A DNA stretch of 57,390 nt from Bacillus sp. P14.5 (GCF_003316765.1 NZ_NIJF01000065.1:1-57390), one strand, 5' to 3'. Shown: positions 1-10,003, counted from the first letter of the stretch. The notes: a model not told the origin generated them from the letters alone. Numbers and translations: made by a program.

Positions 1-22
1 CCAGGCCTTTTTAGTTTTTCAA

Positions 23-274
23 TTATAATCGATTTTTAATCATGCCGGTCATTTCAGGCTTGCTTTTCCCGGTAAATTCTTCAATCAGGGGCAGGAAAAT
101 CAATGTTCCAAAGATGAACATGAAGCCGACCATCACACCGATCCCGATCGAAAGAAAGTATTCTTGAGTGATACCGCTTACAAAAAAGCTGTAAATTGTT
201 AAAGCTAATCCGATTGCCGTCCCTGCCGCTGACAACCATTTAACGGCTGCCATTGTTTGAAGTTTGTCTCCCAT
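23..274 (-). CDS. small two-TM membrane protein of unknown function
   Basis: 83 residues with two hydrophobic segments at about 11-33 and 39-64, separated by a short polar turn, and a charged C-terminus rich in Lys. The ATG is preceded by a purine-rich AGGGGG ribosome-binding site about 8 nt upstream, which supports translation. No catalytic motif is visible and I do not recognise the family. It lies alone, upstream (in its own orientation) of the large repeat array and the hem operon, and reads away from the array. It is probably an integral membrane protein, function unknown. Confidence 0.6.
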   Translation of the reverse strand: MGDKLQTMAAVKWLSAAGTAIGLALTIYSFFVSGITQEYFLSIGIGVMVGFMFIFGTLIFLPLIEEFTGKSKPEMTGMIKNRL

Positions 275-535
275 CCGTTTTTCCCCCTATACGTTTTCCT
301 TTATATACTATTTTATGTTTGTTCACAGATTTGTCAAATAAAATTCTTAAAAAGTTCAAAATTGGTTGTTTAGCAGGGAGGAGATATAGTTGGAAAGAAG
401 CTGTGTCCTGGGAGGGTGATGAAAGAAGGTTATTTTACTCTTCGTTCTTTCAAATTAAAATTCTATTTAAACTCTAATCCGTTTGGATGACGTCGATTTT
501 ATAACTATTAAGATCGTTGCTGTTTGGTGGAGCAG

Positions 536-1003
536 CTGACTGCATCGATTCTTTGATTTCTGGATTCGATGATGCCTGTGACTCCATCTGACTGCACCGA
601 TTCTCTACTTTCTAGATTCGATGATGTCTGTGACTTCATCTGACTGCATCGATTCTCTACTTTCTAAATTCGATGCTGTCTGTGACTCCATCTGACTGCA
701 CCGATTCTCTACATTCTAGATTCGATGCTGTCTGTGACTCGATCTGACTGCATCGATTCTCTACTTTCTAGATTCGATGCTGTCTGTGACTTCATCTGAC
801 TGCATCGATTCTCTACATCCTAGATTCGATGCTGTCTGTGACTCCATCTGACTGCACCGATTCTCTACTTTCTAGATTCGATGCTGTCTGTGACTCCATC
901 TGGCTGCATCGATTCTCTACATTCAAGATTCCATGATGCCTGTGACTCGATCTGACTGCATCGATTCTTTAAATTTTGGAATCGACGTAGTTACAACATC
1001 ACT
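536..1003. repeat. family I tandem array: nine 52-bp units (GCATCGA type)
   Basis: Nine head-to-tail units start at 536, 588, 640, 692, 744, 796, 848, 900 and 952, exactly 52 bp apart. Each unit contains CTGACTGCATCGATTC, a short spacer, then GATTCGATGCTGTCTGTGAC. The arms GACTGCATCGA and TCGATGCTGTC are inverted with one constant T-T mismatch. The first and last units are the most degenerate. The stretch 300-1210 holds no credible gene; the only open frames lie inside the repeat. A second array of this family is at about 32.1-32.4 kb. Confidence 0.95.
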
Positions 1004-1210
1004 ATTTCCTGCATTTTTTAATGCATCAACCCCACTTACTCATGATTTCATGCTGTATAAACTCTCCTTTTACTGCATCAAACCCACTCACCTCATGAGT
1101 TCATGCTGTATAATCCTACTTCCCCATCAACCACAGCACAACATAAACCACATACTTTAACACATCAACGCACGAAGAGGGACCGCCCCTTTTAACACGG
1201 TAATGCACTA

Positions 1211-1254
1211 AAACAAAAAAGCATGCACGCTGGATCTCTCCAGCGAGCATGCTT
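1211..1254 (-). terminator. rho-independent terminator of hemEHY
   Basis: Stem arms GCATGC (1221-1226 / 1247-1252) and GCTGGA (1229-1234 / 1239-1244) enclose a 4-nt loop. On the minus strand the stem is followed by a T-rich tail (TTTTTTGTTTT). It lies just downstream of the hemY stop codon. Confidence 0.9.
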
Positions 1255-1260
1255 TAATTC

Positions 1261-2661
1261 TTATGATAGATAGGTCAATACATTTTGGACGGCTTTTTCA
1301 CCTTGATCGATACAATCGGGAAGGCCGAGTCCTTCGAAAGAGCTTCCGGCGATGAATAGTCCCGGCAATTCATTGCGGACTTTTGACTGCATGGCTTCTA
1401 ATCTTTCATTATGCCCAACCGTATACTGCGGCATAGCATCCTTCCATCTTGATACGATTGTGAATTCCGGATCCATCGTAATGTTCATGATTTTGTTCAG
1501 GTCTTGCAGTACGATTTTTTCAATCTGGCTGTCGGATAGATCGACAACCGCTTCATCGCCCGCTCTTCCCACATAGCATCTGATCAATACTTTGCCTGCT
1601 GGAGTTGTATGCGGCCACTTTTTATGTGTCCACGTACAGGCAGTGATCGTATAGTCGCTGTTCCTTGAGACGACGAAACCAGTTCCGTCAATGTCCTTTT
1701 GGATCGCTTCTTCCGGAAAAGCCATGGCGACCGTTGCCACTGAAGTAGCAGGGGTCGATTTCAAGTGGTCGAAGAAGCTGTACTGTGGAAACATTGCCGG
1801 TATGGTTGTATGCGGTGTGGTCAGGATGACACTGTCCGCATCAAGATTTTCACCGTTATTGAGCACCAGGGAATAACGGTTGTTTCCTTGTTTCTCAATC
1901 TTTTCAACTCTGACACCTTTCAGAACTGAATCTGGTACAAGCCTTTCCTCTATAGCATCAACCAATGACTGCAATCCTTTAGTCAATGTAAGGAAGATCC
2001 CTTTTTTCTTACCGTTTTTGCTCTGAGGTGCCGGGGTCGTTTTTTTCATACCTAGAATCAAACTTCTATGTTTCTGCTCAACCTGGTGGAACTGCGGAAA
2101 TGTCGACATCAGGCTCAGTTTGTCAATATCTCCCGCATAAATCCCGGATAACAGCGGCTCAATCAGGTTTTCGACTACTTCATCGCCCAATCGTCTCCTG
2201 AAAAATTGGCCGAGTGACTGGTCGCCTTTTACATTTGATTTCGGTAAAACAAAGTCGGCTGCAGCTCTCGCCTTGCCCTGCATTGAAAACAAACCGGTAG
2301 TAACAAAAGGAGCCATTTGTGTCGGAATGCCCATTACAGATCCGCCAGGCATGGGATGAAGCTCCCCATTGACAAGAACATAAGCCTTGCCCGTTGAGTT
2401 GTTCACGAGATCATGATCGATGCCGACTTCTTTAGACAGCTTTGCTGCGCTCGTTTTTCTTTCGAGGAAAGAGTCCGGTCCCCGTTCAATTATGAAACCG
2501 TCCCGTGTCACCGTCTGGATTTTTCCGCCAAGCCTGTGGCTCGCTTCTATTAACTTAATTTCAAGCGGACGGCCTGTCTTCTCAGCTTCTTTTTGTAAAT
2601 AGTAAGCTGAAGTTAATCCTGTAATTCCCCCGCCGATAATTACTACCTTCTGTTTCTCCAC
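1261..2661 (-). CDS. hemY: HemY/CgoX, coproporphyrinogen III (protoporphyrinogen IX) oxidase
   Basis: 466 residues. An FAD-binding oxidase of heme synthesis; in Gram-positive bacteria this family oxidises coproporphyrinogen III to coproporphyrin III. The N-terminus carries the dinucleotide-binding glycine motif GGGITG (10-15) followed by an acidic residue at the end of the second strand (IKLIEA), and the C-terminus has the FAD-contacting GLFIAGSSFEGLGLPD segment. Length fits the B. subtilis protein. The start is GTG at 2661, after an AAGGCGAT ribosome-binding site. It is the last gene of hemE-hemH-hemY, 32 nt after hemH and followed by a strong terminator. Probably a peripheral membrane or cytosolic flavoprotein. 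Confidence 0.93.
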   Translation of the reverse strand: MEKQKVVIIGGGITGLTSAYYLQKEAEKTGRPLEIKLIEASHRLGGKIQTVTRDGFIIERGPDSFLERKTSAAKLSKEVGIDHDLVNNSTGKAYVLVNGELHPMPGGSVMGIPTQMAPFVTTGLFSMQGKARAAADFVLPKSNVKGDQSLGQFFRRRLGDEVVENLIEPLLSGIYAGDIDKLSLMSTFPQFHQVEQKHRSLILGMKKTTPAPQSKNGKKKGIFLTLTKGLQSLVDAIEERLVPDSVLKGVRVEKIEKQGNNRYSLVLNNGENLDADSVILTTPHTTIPAMFPQYSFFDHLKSTPATSVATVAMAFPEEAIQKDIDGTGFVVSRNSDYTITACTWTHKKWPHTTPAGKVLIRCYVGRAGDEAVVDLSDSQIEKIVLQDLNKIMNITMDPEFTIVSRWKDAMPQYTVGHNERLEAMQSKVRNELPGLFIAGSSFEGLGLPDCIDQGEKAVQNVLTYLS

Positions 2662-2693
2662 TGCTCATCGCCTTCTTTTTATAGTTTTGATTC

Positions 2694-3623
2694 TTATTTT
2701 AGATGCTTCATTACAACCGCTGCCATTGCATCAATGAACTCAGGCTTGGCATTTGGCATTTCCGGTCTGTAGTAGCTTGCGCCGATTTCATCTGTGACAA
2801 CTTTACACTCATAATCATTATCATAAAGAACTTCCAAATGATCCGCCACGAAGCCTACTGGAATATAAACAAATGTATTATAGTTCTTTTTCTCGTGCAA
2901 GTCTCTCGTCAAATCCTGCACATCCGGGCCCAGCCATGGATCAGGAGTGTTTCCTTCACTCTGCCAGCCGACTGCATATTCTGTGATCCCCGCTCCTTTG
3001 GCAATCAGATCAGCAGTTTCCTGCAGCTGATTCGGGTAAGGATCTTCATCTTTCAGGATTTTTTCAGGAAGGCTGTGGGCGGAAACGATTAATACTGCAC
3101 CGTTTCTTTCCTCTTCCGTCATTTTCGCATAGGTATCTTTTACTTGCTTAACCCAATAGTCAATGAACTTCGGCTCATCATACCAGCTTTCAACCGAAGT
3201 GATGCTTGGTCCTCCAATTTTAGCTGCCTCTTCCTTGGCACGTCCGTTGTAGGATTTGACACTGAATGTGGAGAAATGAGGAGCCAGGACGATTGAAACC
3301 GCCTCTTGGATCCCATCTGCATGCATTTGCTGGACTGCATCTTCGACAAATGGCTCAATATGTTTAAGGCCAAGATACATTTTGAATTCTACTTCATCCT
3401 GAATGGCATTCAAACGCTCTTCAAGGGATTTCCCCTGATCAAGTGTGATTTTTGCCAATGGCGAAATCCCACCGATTGCCTCGTAGCGACTGGTCAAATC
3501 TTCAAGCATCTCAGGAGAAGGTTTTCTGCCATAGCGGATATGGGTGTAATATCGTTCGATGTCTTCTTCTTTATAAGGAGTTCCATAAGCCATTACAAGG
3601 AGCCCCATTTTTTTCTTTGCCAT
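2694..3623 (-). CDS. hemH: HemH/CpfC, (copro)ferrochelatase
   Basis: 309 residues. Inserts Fe2+ into coproporphyrin III (the coproporphyrin-dependent pathway of Firmicutes). The family signature SAHSLP places the metal-binding His at residue 183, and [12 protein letters not shown] places the catalytic Glu at 264, the same numbers as in the B. subtilis enzyme. The ATG follows GAGGTG at 7-nt spacing. Middle gene of the hem operon; 87 nt separate it from hemE. The product is taken up by the downstream coproheme steps, while its substrate comes from HemY. No sign of truncation. Confidence 0.95.
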   Translation of the reverse strand: MAKKKMGLLVMAYGTPYKEEDIERYYTHIRYGRKPSPEMLEDLTSRYEAIGGISPLAKITLDQGKSLEERLNAIQDEVEFKMYLGLKHIEPFVEDAVQQMHADGIQEAVSIVLAPHFSTFSVKSYNGRAKEEAAKIGGPSITSVESWYDEPKFIDYWVKQVKDTYAKMTEEERNGAVLIVSAHSLPEKILKDEDPYPNQLQETADLIAKGAGITEYAVGWQSEGNTPDPWLGPDVQDLTRDLHEKKNYNTFVYIPVGFVADHLEVLYDNDYECKVVTDEIGASYYRPEMPNAKPEFIDAMAAVVMKHLK

Positions 3624-3710
3624 AATGATTCACCTCAATAGTAAAATTCGCTGCTGCATCGACCATTCTCTTGCTTGAAAACAGGGTCTATAAGCAGCCT
3701 TTGTTTAAAA

Positions 3711-4754
3711 TTACCCTTTAAGCTTTTCTGAACTGTATTCATGGATAAATGCCGTCAGCCTTTTCAGTGTTTCCGGTTTAACGGACGGGAACACGCCATG
3801 GCCAAGATTGAAGATGTATCCTGGTTCCTGTATACCCTGGTCGATGATCGATTTAGCTTTATCTTCAATGACATCCCAAGGAGCCAATAGGATAGCGGGA
3901 TCCAAGTTCCCCATTACTGTCTTTGTGATTCCGTTCGAACGTGCTTCCTGGATTGGAAGTCTCCAGTCCAGTCCGACTACATCGATAGGAAGATCATGCC
4001 ACTCCTGAGAGAGATGGCTTGCTCCTACACCAAACATGATCAATGGAACATTTTCCTGCTTTAATTCAGTAAAGATCCTTTCCATTGTCGGCTTGATGAA
4101 TGCCTGGTAATCCTGAACATTAAGCGCTCCCACCCAAGAATCAAAGATTTGGAAAGCTGAAGCTCCTGCTTTGATTTGCGCGCGGCCATAAGCAATGGTC
4201 ATATCCGCAAGTTTTTCCATCAAGGTAAACCATGCTTTCGGTTCAGCATACATGAATGCTTTCGTTTTGTTGTAGTTCTTAGAAGGACCGCCCTCGATCA
4301 TATAACTTGCCAATGTAAAAGGAGCGCCGGCAAATCCGATCAAAGGTACGGACAGCTGCTCCTGAGTCAGCAGCTTGATGGTATCCAATACATAAGGAAC
4401 ATCGCTTTCCGGATCGATTTCCCCCAGTTTTTCCACGTCTGCAAGGGATTGGATCGGGTTGTCGATGACAGGACCGATTCCGCTTTTGATATCCACATCC
4501 ACGCCAATTGAAGGCAGCGGGGACATGATGTCCTTATAAAGTATGGCGGCGTCCACATCATACTGTTCAACAGGCAAACGAGTAACGTACGCACAGATTT
4601 CCGGTTGATGAGTAATTTCAAACAGCGAATATTTTTCTTTTAATTTGTTGTACTCCGGCTGGGAACGTCCAGCTTGTCTCATGTACCAAACCGGTGTATA
4701 TTCCGTTTTTTCACCTCTGGCAGCTTTTAAAAATGTGTCATTTAACTTTTTCAT
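3711..4754 (-). CDS. hemE: HemE, uroporphyrinogen III decarboxylase
   Basis: 347 residues, normal length. Decarboxylates the four acetate side chains of uroporphyrinogen III to give coproporphyrinogen III, the substrate of HemY. The substrate-binding motif WYMRQAGR lies at 23-30, and the second signature [17 protein letters not shown] is present in the middle of the barrel. First gene of the hemEHY operon; the start ATG at 4754 is preceded by AAGGGTGGA at slightly long spacing. It is divergent from hmoB across a 339-bp gap. Unlike B. subtilis, there is no pbpF between the two. Confidence 0.95.
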   Translation of the reverse strand: MKKLNDTFLKAARGEKTEYTPVWYMRQAGRSQPEYNKLKEKYSLFEITHQPEICAYVTRLPVEQYDVDAAILYKDIMSPLPSIGVDVDIKSGIGPVIDNPIQSLADVEKLGEIDPESDVPYVLDTIKLLTQEQLSVPLIGFAGAPFTLASYMIEGGPSKNYNKTKAFMYAEPKAWFTLMEKLADMTIAYGRAQIKAGASAFQIFDSWVGALNVQDYQAFIKPTMERIFTELKQENVPLIMFGVGASHLSQEWHDLPIDVVGLDWRLPIQEARSNGITKTVMGNLDPAILLAPWDVIEDKAKSIIDQGIQEPGYIFNLGHGVFPSVKPETLKRLTAFIHEYSSEKLKG

Positions 4755-5093
4755 ATTTATATGTCCACCCTTCTGAGTCCTCTATGTACACCATTGTATT
4801 ATATTTTGCCTTAAGAATAAAAAATGAAGCAGCAATAAAGCCTATCCGTTCATATATCCCGTTTTCACTATAGACTTTTCCACTATAAAAGTATAGTTCA
4901 GGAGGTTAAATGTCATAAATTTGCCGATTTTTTTATGTCCGTTTGTTCAAAATCAAACCTGTATTTGCAGGGGCCAGTTCAAAGCGATATCATGAACATA
5001 ACAGACTGGATGCATACTCTAATGAAAACAGCAGAGTTTACCCTTATAAACCAGGGGGAAAGATAAGAATATAATTCAACAGGCAGGAGTGAT
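4755..5093. other. divergent hemE/hmoB intergenic region, no gene
   Basis: 339 bp that must hold the promoters for hemE (leftward) and hmoB (rightward). I see no convincing sigma-A pair, Fur-like box or hairpin with a T-tract, and no translatable small frame longer than a few codons. Confidence 0.5.
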
Positions 5094-5612
5094 ATGAAAA
5101 TGTATGTTTATATGACCAGCGGAACACATGAATTCCTTAAAACACTTGAAGACAAACATTCAGATCAGACAATGGTCTTGATGGATAATGCAGATACTGC
5201 TGTCCTTGTTCACGAAACAGAAGGTAAGTCCATCTTTCAGGAGCCTAGACGCTACGAGGTGATTGACACTGCCGGCGACCTCAAAAAGCATGGTTTCGTG
5301 GTGATCAACAACATCCCCGTATCAGATGAAGGACGCCCGGTGTTTGAATACCGCTTCAAAAACCGCGCAGGGTTAATAGAAGAAGTAGATGGATTCATTG
5401 CCATCAGGGTGCTTCGTCCCTTAGATACGGATACCTACGCCATTCTGACTCAGTGGGAAGATGATCATTCCTTCAAAAAGTGGCAGGATTCCCAGCAGTA
5501 CGCTAAAGCTCATGAAAAGAGAGGAACAGAAGACGGAGTGGATGCTCAAAGAAACATGTTCCCCCGTCCATCTTATGTGACGAAATACAGCATCGCTGAA
5601 GAGGAAGAATAA
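5094..5612 (+). CDS. hmoB: HmoB-type heme-degrading monooxygenase (ABM domain)
   Basis: 172 residues. The C-terminal half (about 75-160) is an antibiotic-biosynthesis-monooxygenase fold typical of IsdG-like heme monooxygenases: a FKNRAGLIEEVDGFIAIRVL strand-helix segment, then LTQWEDDHSFKKWQDSQQY. The N-terminal roughly 70 residues form a second, degenerate lobe, as in B. subtilis HmoB (YhgC). The enzyme opens heme to release iron. ATG codons at 5094 and 5100 both fit the AGGAG at 5085-5089; the second has better spacing. Position next to hemEHY matches B. subtilis and links heme turnover to synthesis. Confidence 0.8.
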   Translation: MKMYVYMTSGTHEFLKTLEDKHSDQTMVLMDNADTAVLVHETEGKSIFQEPRRYEVIDTAGDLKKHGFVVINNIPVSDEGRPVFEYRFKNRAGLIEEVDGFIAIRVLRPLDTDTYAILTQWEDDHSFKKWQDSQQYAKAHEKRGTEDGVDAQRNMFPRPSYVTKYSIAEEEE

Positions 5613-5615
5613 ACC

Positions 5616-5656
5616 AAAAGCCGGCTCGCAATTTAAATTGCGAGCCGGCTTTTTCA
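5616..5656. terminator. bidirectional terminator between hmoB and liaR
   Basis: A long perfect palindrome whose arms run AAAGCCGGCTCGCAATTT and its complement, with A-rich and T-rich flanks. It sits between the converging 3' ends of hmoB and the liaR frame and can serve both. Confidence 0.93.
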
Positions 5657-5658
5657 TT

Positions 5659-6309
5659 TTACTTTCCGGAACCATTCAGCAAGATTCCATTTCGATTGGC
5701 ATAAATGGCTGCCTGTGTACGATCAGCTACTCCCAGCTTGCCAAGGATATTGCTGACATGGGTTTTCGTGGTTTTCACCCCTATAAATAATTCTTCCGAG
5801 ATTTCCTGATTTGTCATCCCTTCGCCAAGACATTTCAGAACTTCTAATTCCCTGGCAGTCAAGTCCTCATGAAGCTTCCTTACCTGAGGACGGAACCTGT
5901 TCATCATCTTGTCCGCAACCTTCGGGGCAATAACGCTTTCCCCTTTGGCTGCTTTATAGACTGCAGCGGTTACTTCATCAGCGCTTGCAGTTTTCAATAA
6001 ATAGCTGTGTGCCCCCGCCTCGATTGCAGGAAAGACTTTCTCATCATCGTAATAGCTTGTAAGTATGATAATCTTGCAATCCGGAAGAAACGTAAGAATT
6101 TCCCGTGTAGCTTCAATTCCATTTCCGTTTTCCATCAATAGATCCATCAAGATGATCTGCGGCTGGTATAGCCTCGCAAGTTTAACAGCTTCATTGCCGC
6201 TGGTGGCTTCCCCCAGGAAATCAATTTTATCTTCGGTCAGCAGGTAGGTTTTCATACCCAGCCTGACCATTTCATGATCGTCGACGATCATTACCTTGAT
6301 TTTATCCAT
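5659..6309 (-). CDS. liaR: LiaR/VraR-type response regulator (NarL family)
   Basis: 216 residues. The receiver domain (about 1-120) has the acidic pair D10/D11, phospho-acceptor D56 (IILMDLL) and K in the TSYYD...LLK region. The C-terminal LuxR-type helix-turn-helix (about 148-205) contains LTARELEVLKCLGEG and VKTTKTHVSNILGKL. It overlaps the 3' end of the kinase gene by 8 nt, so the two are translationally coupled. Family knowledge: LiaR/VraR activates cell-envelope stress genes on antibiotic damage to lipid II cycling. No liaIH-like targets are in the window. Confidence 0.88.
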   Translation of the reverse strand: MDKIKVMIVDDHEMVRLGMKTYLLTEDKIDFLGEATSGNEAVKLARLYQPQIILMDLLMENGNGIEATREILTFLPDCKIIILTSYYDDEKVFPAIEAGAHSYLLKTASADEVTAAVYKAAKGESVIAPKVADKMMNRFRPQVRKLHEDLTARELEVLKCLGEGMTNQEISEELFIGVKTTKTHVSNILGKLGVADRTQAAIYANRNGILLNGSGK

Positions 6310-7366
6310 TCCTGCTCTCTCCCCCTTCTTTTAAAGGAATTCTTATATTAATATACGTTCCTTCGTTTTCCTTGGAGCGAATTTGAAAGACACCGCCAAT
6401 TTCTTCACACCGCTCTCTCATTGTCTGCAGGCCGTAGGATGTCATTTTTTGCTGATTAACGTTAAAGCCTTTTCCGTTATCACTTATGTACAAGTTCAAG
6501 GTTGAATCTATCTTTTTGGTTGTTATCTTAATTTGGGTGGCTTCTGCATGCCTGAGGATATTTGAAATTCCCTCTTGGACTATGCGGAAGAGATGAGCTT
6601 CCGTTCCCTTTGTCAAACCTTCCAAGTGTTCCAGCTCAGGGGTGATTTCAATCGGCGTTTTATCTATTAGCTCCCCGATGAGCTTCTTTAGCCCTTCTTC
6701 CAGATTTTCGCCTTTAAGATCTATCGGCCTTAAATGAAGCAGCAGGGCCCTCATTTCTCCCTGGGCTTTCGCGGCAATTTCAGCTGCCTGCTGTAAAATC
6801 GGCTCTGCATCCTTTGGATTGTTCCTAACCGTTCTAACAGCTGCTGATGAAAGCATACTTAGAGCGAACAGCTGCTGGCTGACCGAATCATGCAGGTCTC
6901 TTGCAAGCCTGTGTCTTTCCTCCATGACTGCCGCCTGGTGAGCCTGGTCTGCTAATTCCGATTTCTCCTCAGCCAGTCTTTGCAGGATCTTCACCTGTTC
7001 TTGTATATATACAGCCAGCTGGTTCAGTTCATCTGTAATGATCCCTATTTCATCCTGTTTGCTGTCATCTACCCTGGCAGAAAACCGCCCGCTTCTTAAA
7101 ACCGATACAAAGGTTGATATATCATCCAGCCTCCCTTTGAACAGGGAACCCGTCCTGACCCCAAAATAGATACTGAGCGACGAGAATAACAAGAAAATAA
7201 GGAGAGTCAGATACAAAGAACCAGCCAGCGTGATAGAAGGAGCCTCTGTTATCAGGATATAGAATTGTATAATTAGAAAGAAGATCAGGGTGCCCATCAA
7301 AGCCATCATAAAAAAGCTTCTAAAAAACCAAAAACGGATATTCATAGATTTGTTCAACAGAAACAC
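6302..7366 (-). CDS. liaS: LiaS/VraS-type sensor histidine kinase
   Basis: 354 residues. Two membrane helices (about 14-38 and 48-68) flank a very short extracytoplasmic loop, as expected for an intramembrane-sensing kinase. A HAMP-like region follows, then the HisKA_3 H-box MEERHRLARDLHDS (phospho-acceptor His159) and an ATPase domain with ISDNGKGF and TSYGLQTMRERC. GTG 7366 lies nearly on top of AGGGGG; the in-frame TTG 7357 or ATG 7345 has better spacing. It starts 4 nt after the liaF stop and overlaps liaR. Transmits envelope stress to LiaR; family members are held off by LiaF. Confidence 0.88.
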   Translation of the reverse strand: MFLLNKSMNIRFWFFRSFFMMALMGTLIFFLIIQFYILITEAPSITLAGSLYLTLLIFLLFSSLSIYFGVRTGSLFKGRLDDISTFVSVLRSGRFSARVDDSKQDEIGIITDELNQLAVYIQEQVKILQRLAEEKSELADQAHQAAVMEERHRLARDLHDSVSQQLFALSMLSSAAVRTVRNNPKDAEPILQQAAEIAAKAQGEMRALLLHLRPIDLKGENLEEGLKKLIGELIDKTPIEITPELEHLEGLTKGTEAHLFRIVQEGISNILRHAEATQIKITTKKIDSTLNLYISDNGKGFNVNQQKMTSYGLQTMRERCEEIGGVFQIRSKENEGTYINIRIPLKEGGESRNG

Positions 7367-7370
7367 CCCC

Positions 7371-8185
7371 TCACACCTTGTTAATCCGAACAGAGCCGAT
7401 GGAGTACTCTATCTCGATTTTCAACTTCTTCCCTGCTTCTTCATACCCCGGAGACCGATAGCTCAGATTCGGCTTGATGTCCGAGGACTTTTGGCCGAAA
7501 ATCTTTATATCTCCAATACTTCCTGCTACATAAATATCAACCGGGATATCCTCTGGTATCAGCATTTTCACATCTCCTATCCAACCTTTTATCTGGATAG
7601 GCGTTTCTCCCTCAGGGACATATGCCTTGCTTATATCAAAATAATAATCTCCAATCATGTTATACAGCCTCATGGGCTCAAGCGGCCAATTAGGCTGATT
7701 GAACTTCACATCGCCAATAATGAATCCGCGGTTTACTTTAATCCTTTTTTCTTAGATCCTTCGTGGACTCTCCCCTCGTAAGGCTCTGTTTCATCTCTAA
7801 ATGGATAGTCATCTGTAACCGTCACTCTTATTCTGCTTTTTTTCCATAACAGCATGAAGGCAAAGCCGATTAAGCCGACCGGCCACAATTTCCACCAGTC
7901 CCCATAGCTGAATGCCATTATTTCAAAAACATCTAGAAGGAGGAGCCCTCCATAGATAAATAGAAACAATCCCAAGGTAAACTTTATCATCCTTCTCCAT
8001 TTTAAACCTGTATAGATCCACTTCGCTCCCTCGATCAGAATGAGAAATGGAATGAATATGACAAATAACTGTTTTATTTCCAAGGAAATGACACCAATAT
8101 TGATCAGAAGAAACACTATACCTGTAAATAATAAGATTGCAGAAAAAAACCATTGTTTTCCGCCAGAACTTTTCAAAATCAACAC
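7371..8185 (-). pseudogene. liaF: LiaF/VraT, membrane regulator of LiaS (apparent frameshift)
   Basis: Two abutting frames together make one LiaF. The first (8185-7733, 150 codons) has four hydrophobic helices and a charged tail. The second encodes the C-terminal LiaF domain with repeated IGD motifs (MIGDYYFDIS, WIGDVKM, SIGDIKIFG). The second frame has only a GTG at 7709 without a ribosome-binding site, and codons upstream of it (RGFIIGDV) already match the domain, so it is not a separate gene. The frames join if one A is added to the A6 run (T6 at 7745-7750 on the plus strand). Family role: holds LiaS inactive in unstressed cells. GTG 8185 or TTG 8182 follows AAAGGCGG. Probably intact in the organism. 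Confidence 0.8.
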
Positions 8186-8406
8186 CGCCTTTTACCTTAC
8201 TTCCTTCATTTCGATGATTAATGTAAAAATCCTTTAATTGCTTTCTGTTTTGTGATTTATCGCAGTGAGACATATTGGCAGATAATGCTCTGTAATAGAG
8301 AGTCTAAGGGCAGCCTGCAGTAAACGCTCCTCATGTAATTCAACTGACTAATTATAGTTTAGCTCCAATTCATTTCTTATAAGAGGAGCAAGGGCAGGAT
8401 TCCCTC

Positions 8407-8429
8407 TCCGTCCAGAGACGGATTTTTTT
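8407..8429 (+). terminator. short terminator-like hairpin in the yhfA leader
   Basis: TCCGTC, loop CAGA, GACGGA, then seven T. It lies on the plus strand about 100 nt before the yhfA start, downstream of a possible -10 (TATAGT, 8354-8359). It could attenuate yhfA or end an upstream transcript. The remaining 8186-8528 sequence shows no gene. Confidence 0.55.
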
Positions 8430-8528
8430 CGTTTTCTTCCCTCACCTTCACTGTTCTGGTGAATATTCTGTAGTACAAAAAGGCGAATGCCCCTTTTTGA
8501 AGTGCAAACAGGGTGAGGGGGAATTTCA

Positions 8529-9923
8529 ATGCTCGTGGAATTGACTGCATTACACTGGCTGTATTTAGTATTCATCGGGTTCATCATCCTTTTCATGATT
8601 TTCAGGAAAGATACCACCATCCTTTGTATAGCGGGAATTTTTCTTATTACTTTAGTTGCGAATGGTTCTTTGACCAGTTCTGTGAACAGTGTCTTTACAA
8701 GTTTTATTTATGCTATCACAGAACTGCTATCAACTATCCTGGTCATTTCGATTATTGTCGGAATGAGCAGGACGCTTACAAAAACCGGTATCAACGATGT
8801 TATGATCAGTCCATTTGCCCGACTGATCAAGACCCCGGCACTTGCTTATTGGACTATAGGGATCGTCATGATGCTGATTTCCTGGTTCTTCTGGCCTTCT
8901 CCTGCAGTGGCTCTTTTAGGAGCAGTACTGGTCCCGGTAGCTCTCCGTGTCGGTCTCCCTGCATTGGGAATAGCAATGGCCATGAACTTGTTCGGACATG
9001 GAATCGCCCTTTCCGGCGACTTTGTCATCCAGGCTGCACCCAAGCTGACTTCAGATGCAGCCGGACTCCCTGTTTCAGAAGTAATTCAGGCGAGCATTCC
9101 TCTTGTCATTGTGATGGGGGTGGTCACAACAGTCACTGCCTTTTTTCTTTTAAAGAGGGACATGAAAAAGGGAATATTGAGAGTCGAGGAATCGCAGCTT
9201 GAGGAAACTGAAGCAGAGGCAGGCCCTGAGCTCCTGAGTCCATCTGCGAAGAGGTTCTTCGCATTGATGATTCCTGCGCTTTTCGCCTTGAATATCCTTG
9301 CCATGTTCATGTTTGACCTGCAGGGAGGCGATGCAACCGCGCTCATTGGAGGAACATCCATTTTCATCTTGCTCATCATATCCCTTGCCGCTTACAGAGC
9401 AAAAGGACTTGAGCAAACCACAAGTTTCATTATCGATGGTTTTCAATTTGGGTTTAAAGTTTTTGGTCCCGTCATTCCTATAGCCGCTTTCTTTTATTTA
9501 GGAGATTCGGGGTTTTCTGCCATTATCGGAGAAGGCATTCTTCCGGAAGGTTCTGCCGGAATCGTCAATGATTTAGGAGGAGCGCTCGCAGCAGTTGTCC
9601 CACTTTCCAAAGCAGTCGGGGCTGTGACCCTGACAACAGTGGGAGCCATAACCGGTTTGGATGGATCAGGGTTTTCAGGCATCTCCCTGGCAGGCTCGGT
9701 GGCACTGCTTTTCTCAGACAGTATTGGTTCAGGAGCTGCCACACTGACAGCGCTTGGGCAGATTTCCGCCATCTGGATTGGAGGAGGCACCCTTGTTCCC
9801 TGGGCATTGATACCTGCCGCCGCCATTTGTAATGTTGATCCCTTTGAATTGGCGCGAAGGAACCTGATCCCCGTCATTGTCGGCTTGATAGCGACAACCA
9901 TTACCGCTATGTTTCTCATATAA
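8529..9923 (+). CDS. yhfA: YhfA-like multi-pass membrane transporter
   Basis: 464 residues with about twelve hydrophobic segments, a central charged cytoplasmic loop (about 215-240, rich in Glu) and Gly/Ser-rich re-entrant-looking segments in both halves (SPAVALLGAVLVP; TGLDGSGFSGISLAGS). This two-half design is typical of the ion-transporter superfamily. Length and position next to yhaA match B. subtilis YhfA, a putative transporter; the substrate is unknown. The ATG follows GAGGGGG at 7-nt spacing. The gene is monocistronic and converges on the PAP2 gene with a shared terminator. Confidence 0.65.
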   Translation: MLVELTALHWLYLVFIGFIILFMIFRKDTTILCIAGIFLITLVANGSLTSSVNSVFTSFIYAITELLSTILVISIIVGMSRTLTKTGINDVMISPFARLIKTPALAYWTIGIVMMLISWFFWPSPAVALLGAVLVPVALRVGLPALGIAMAMNLFGHGIALSGDFVIQAAPKLTSDAAGLPVSEVIQASIPLVIVMGVVTTVTAFFLLKRDMKKGILRVEESQLEETEAEAGPELLSPSAKRFFALMIPALFALNILAMFMFDLQGGDATALIGGTSIFILLIISLAAYRAKGLEQTTSFIIDGFQFGFKVFGPVIPIAAFFYLGDSGFSAIIGEGILPEGSAGIVNDLGGALAAVVPLSKAVGAVTLTTVGAITGLDGSGFSGISLAGSVALLFSDSIGSGAATLTALGQISAIWIGGGTLVPWALIPAAAICNVDPFELARRNLIPVIVGLIATTITAMFLI

Positions 9924-9951
9924 CTTCTACTTTTTGTTCTTCCGTACAAAG

Positions 9952-10003
9952 AAGATGAATCTAAGAGTAAGGCGATAGCCCGCTCTTATGATTCATCTTT
10001 TTA
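9952..10003. terminator. bidirectional terminator yhfA / PAP2
   Basis: Arms AAGATGAATC (9952-9961) and GATTCATCTT (9990-9999) with an inner TAAGAG/CTCTTA pair and a T-run. The right arm encodes the last codons of the PAP2 gene, so that gene's stop codon lies inside the hairpin. Confidence 0.85.

Noticed and set aside
7733..7760. Programmed -1 frameshifting in liaF on the A-run
   Set aside because: The run is G-AAA-AAA-G, so the P-site codon cannot re-pair properly after slipping, and several other genes show the same homopolymer lesion; sequence error is simpler.
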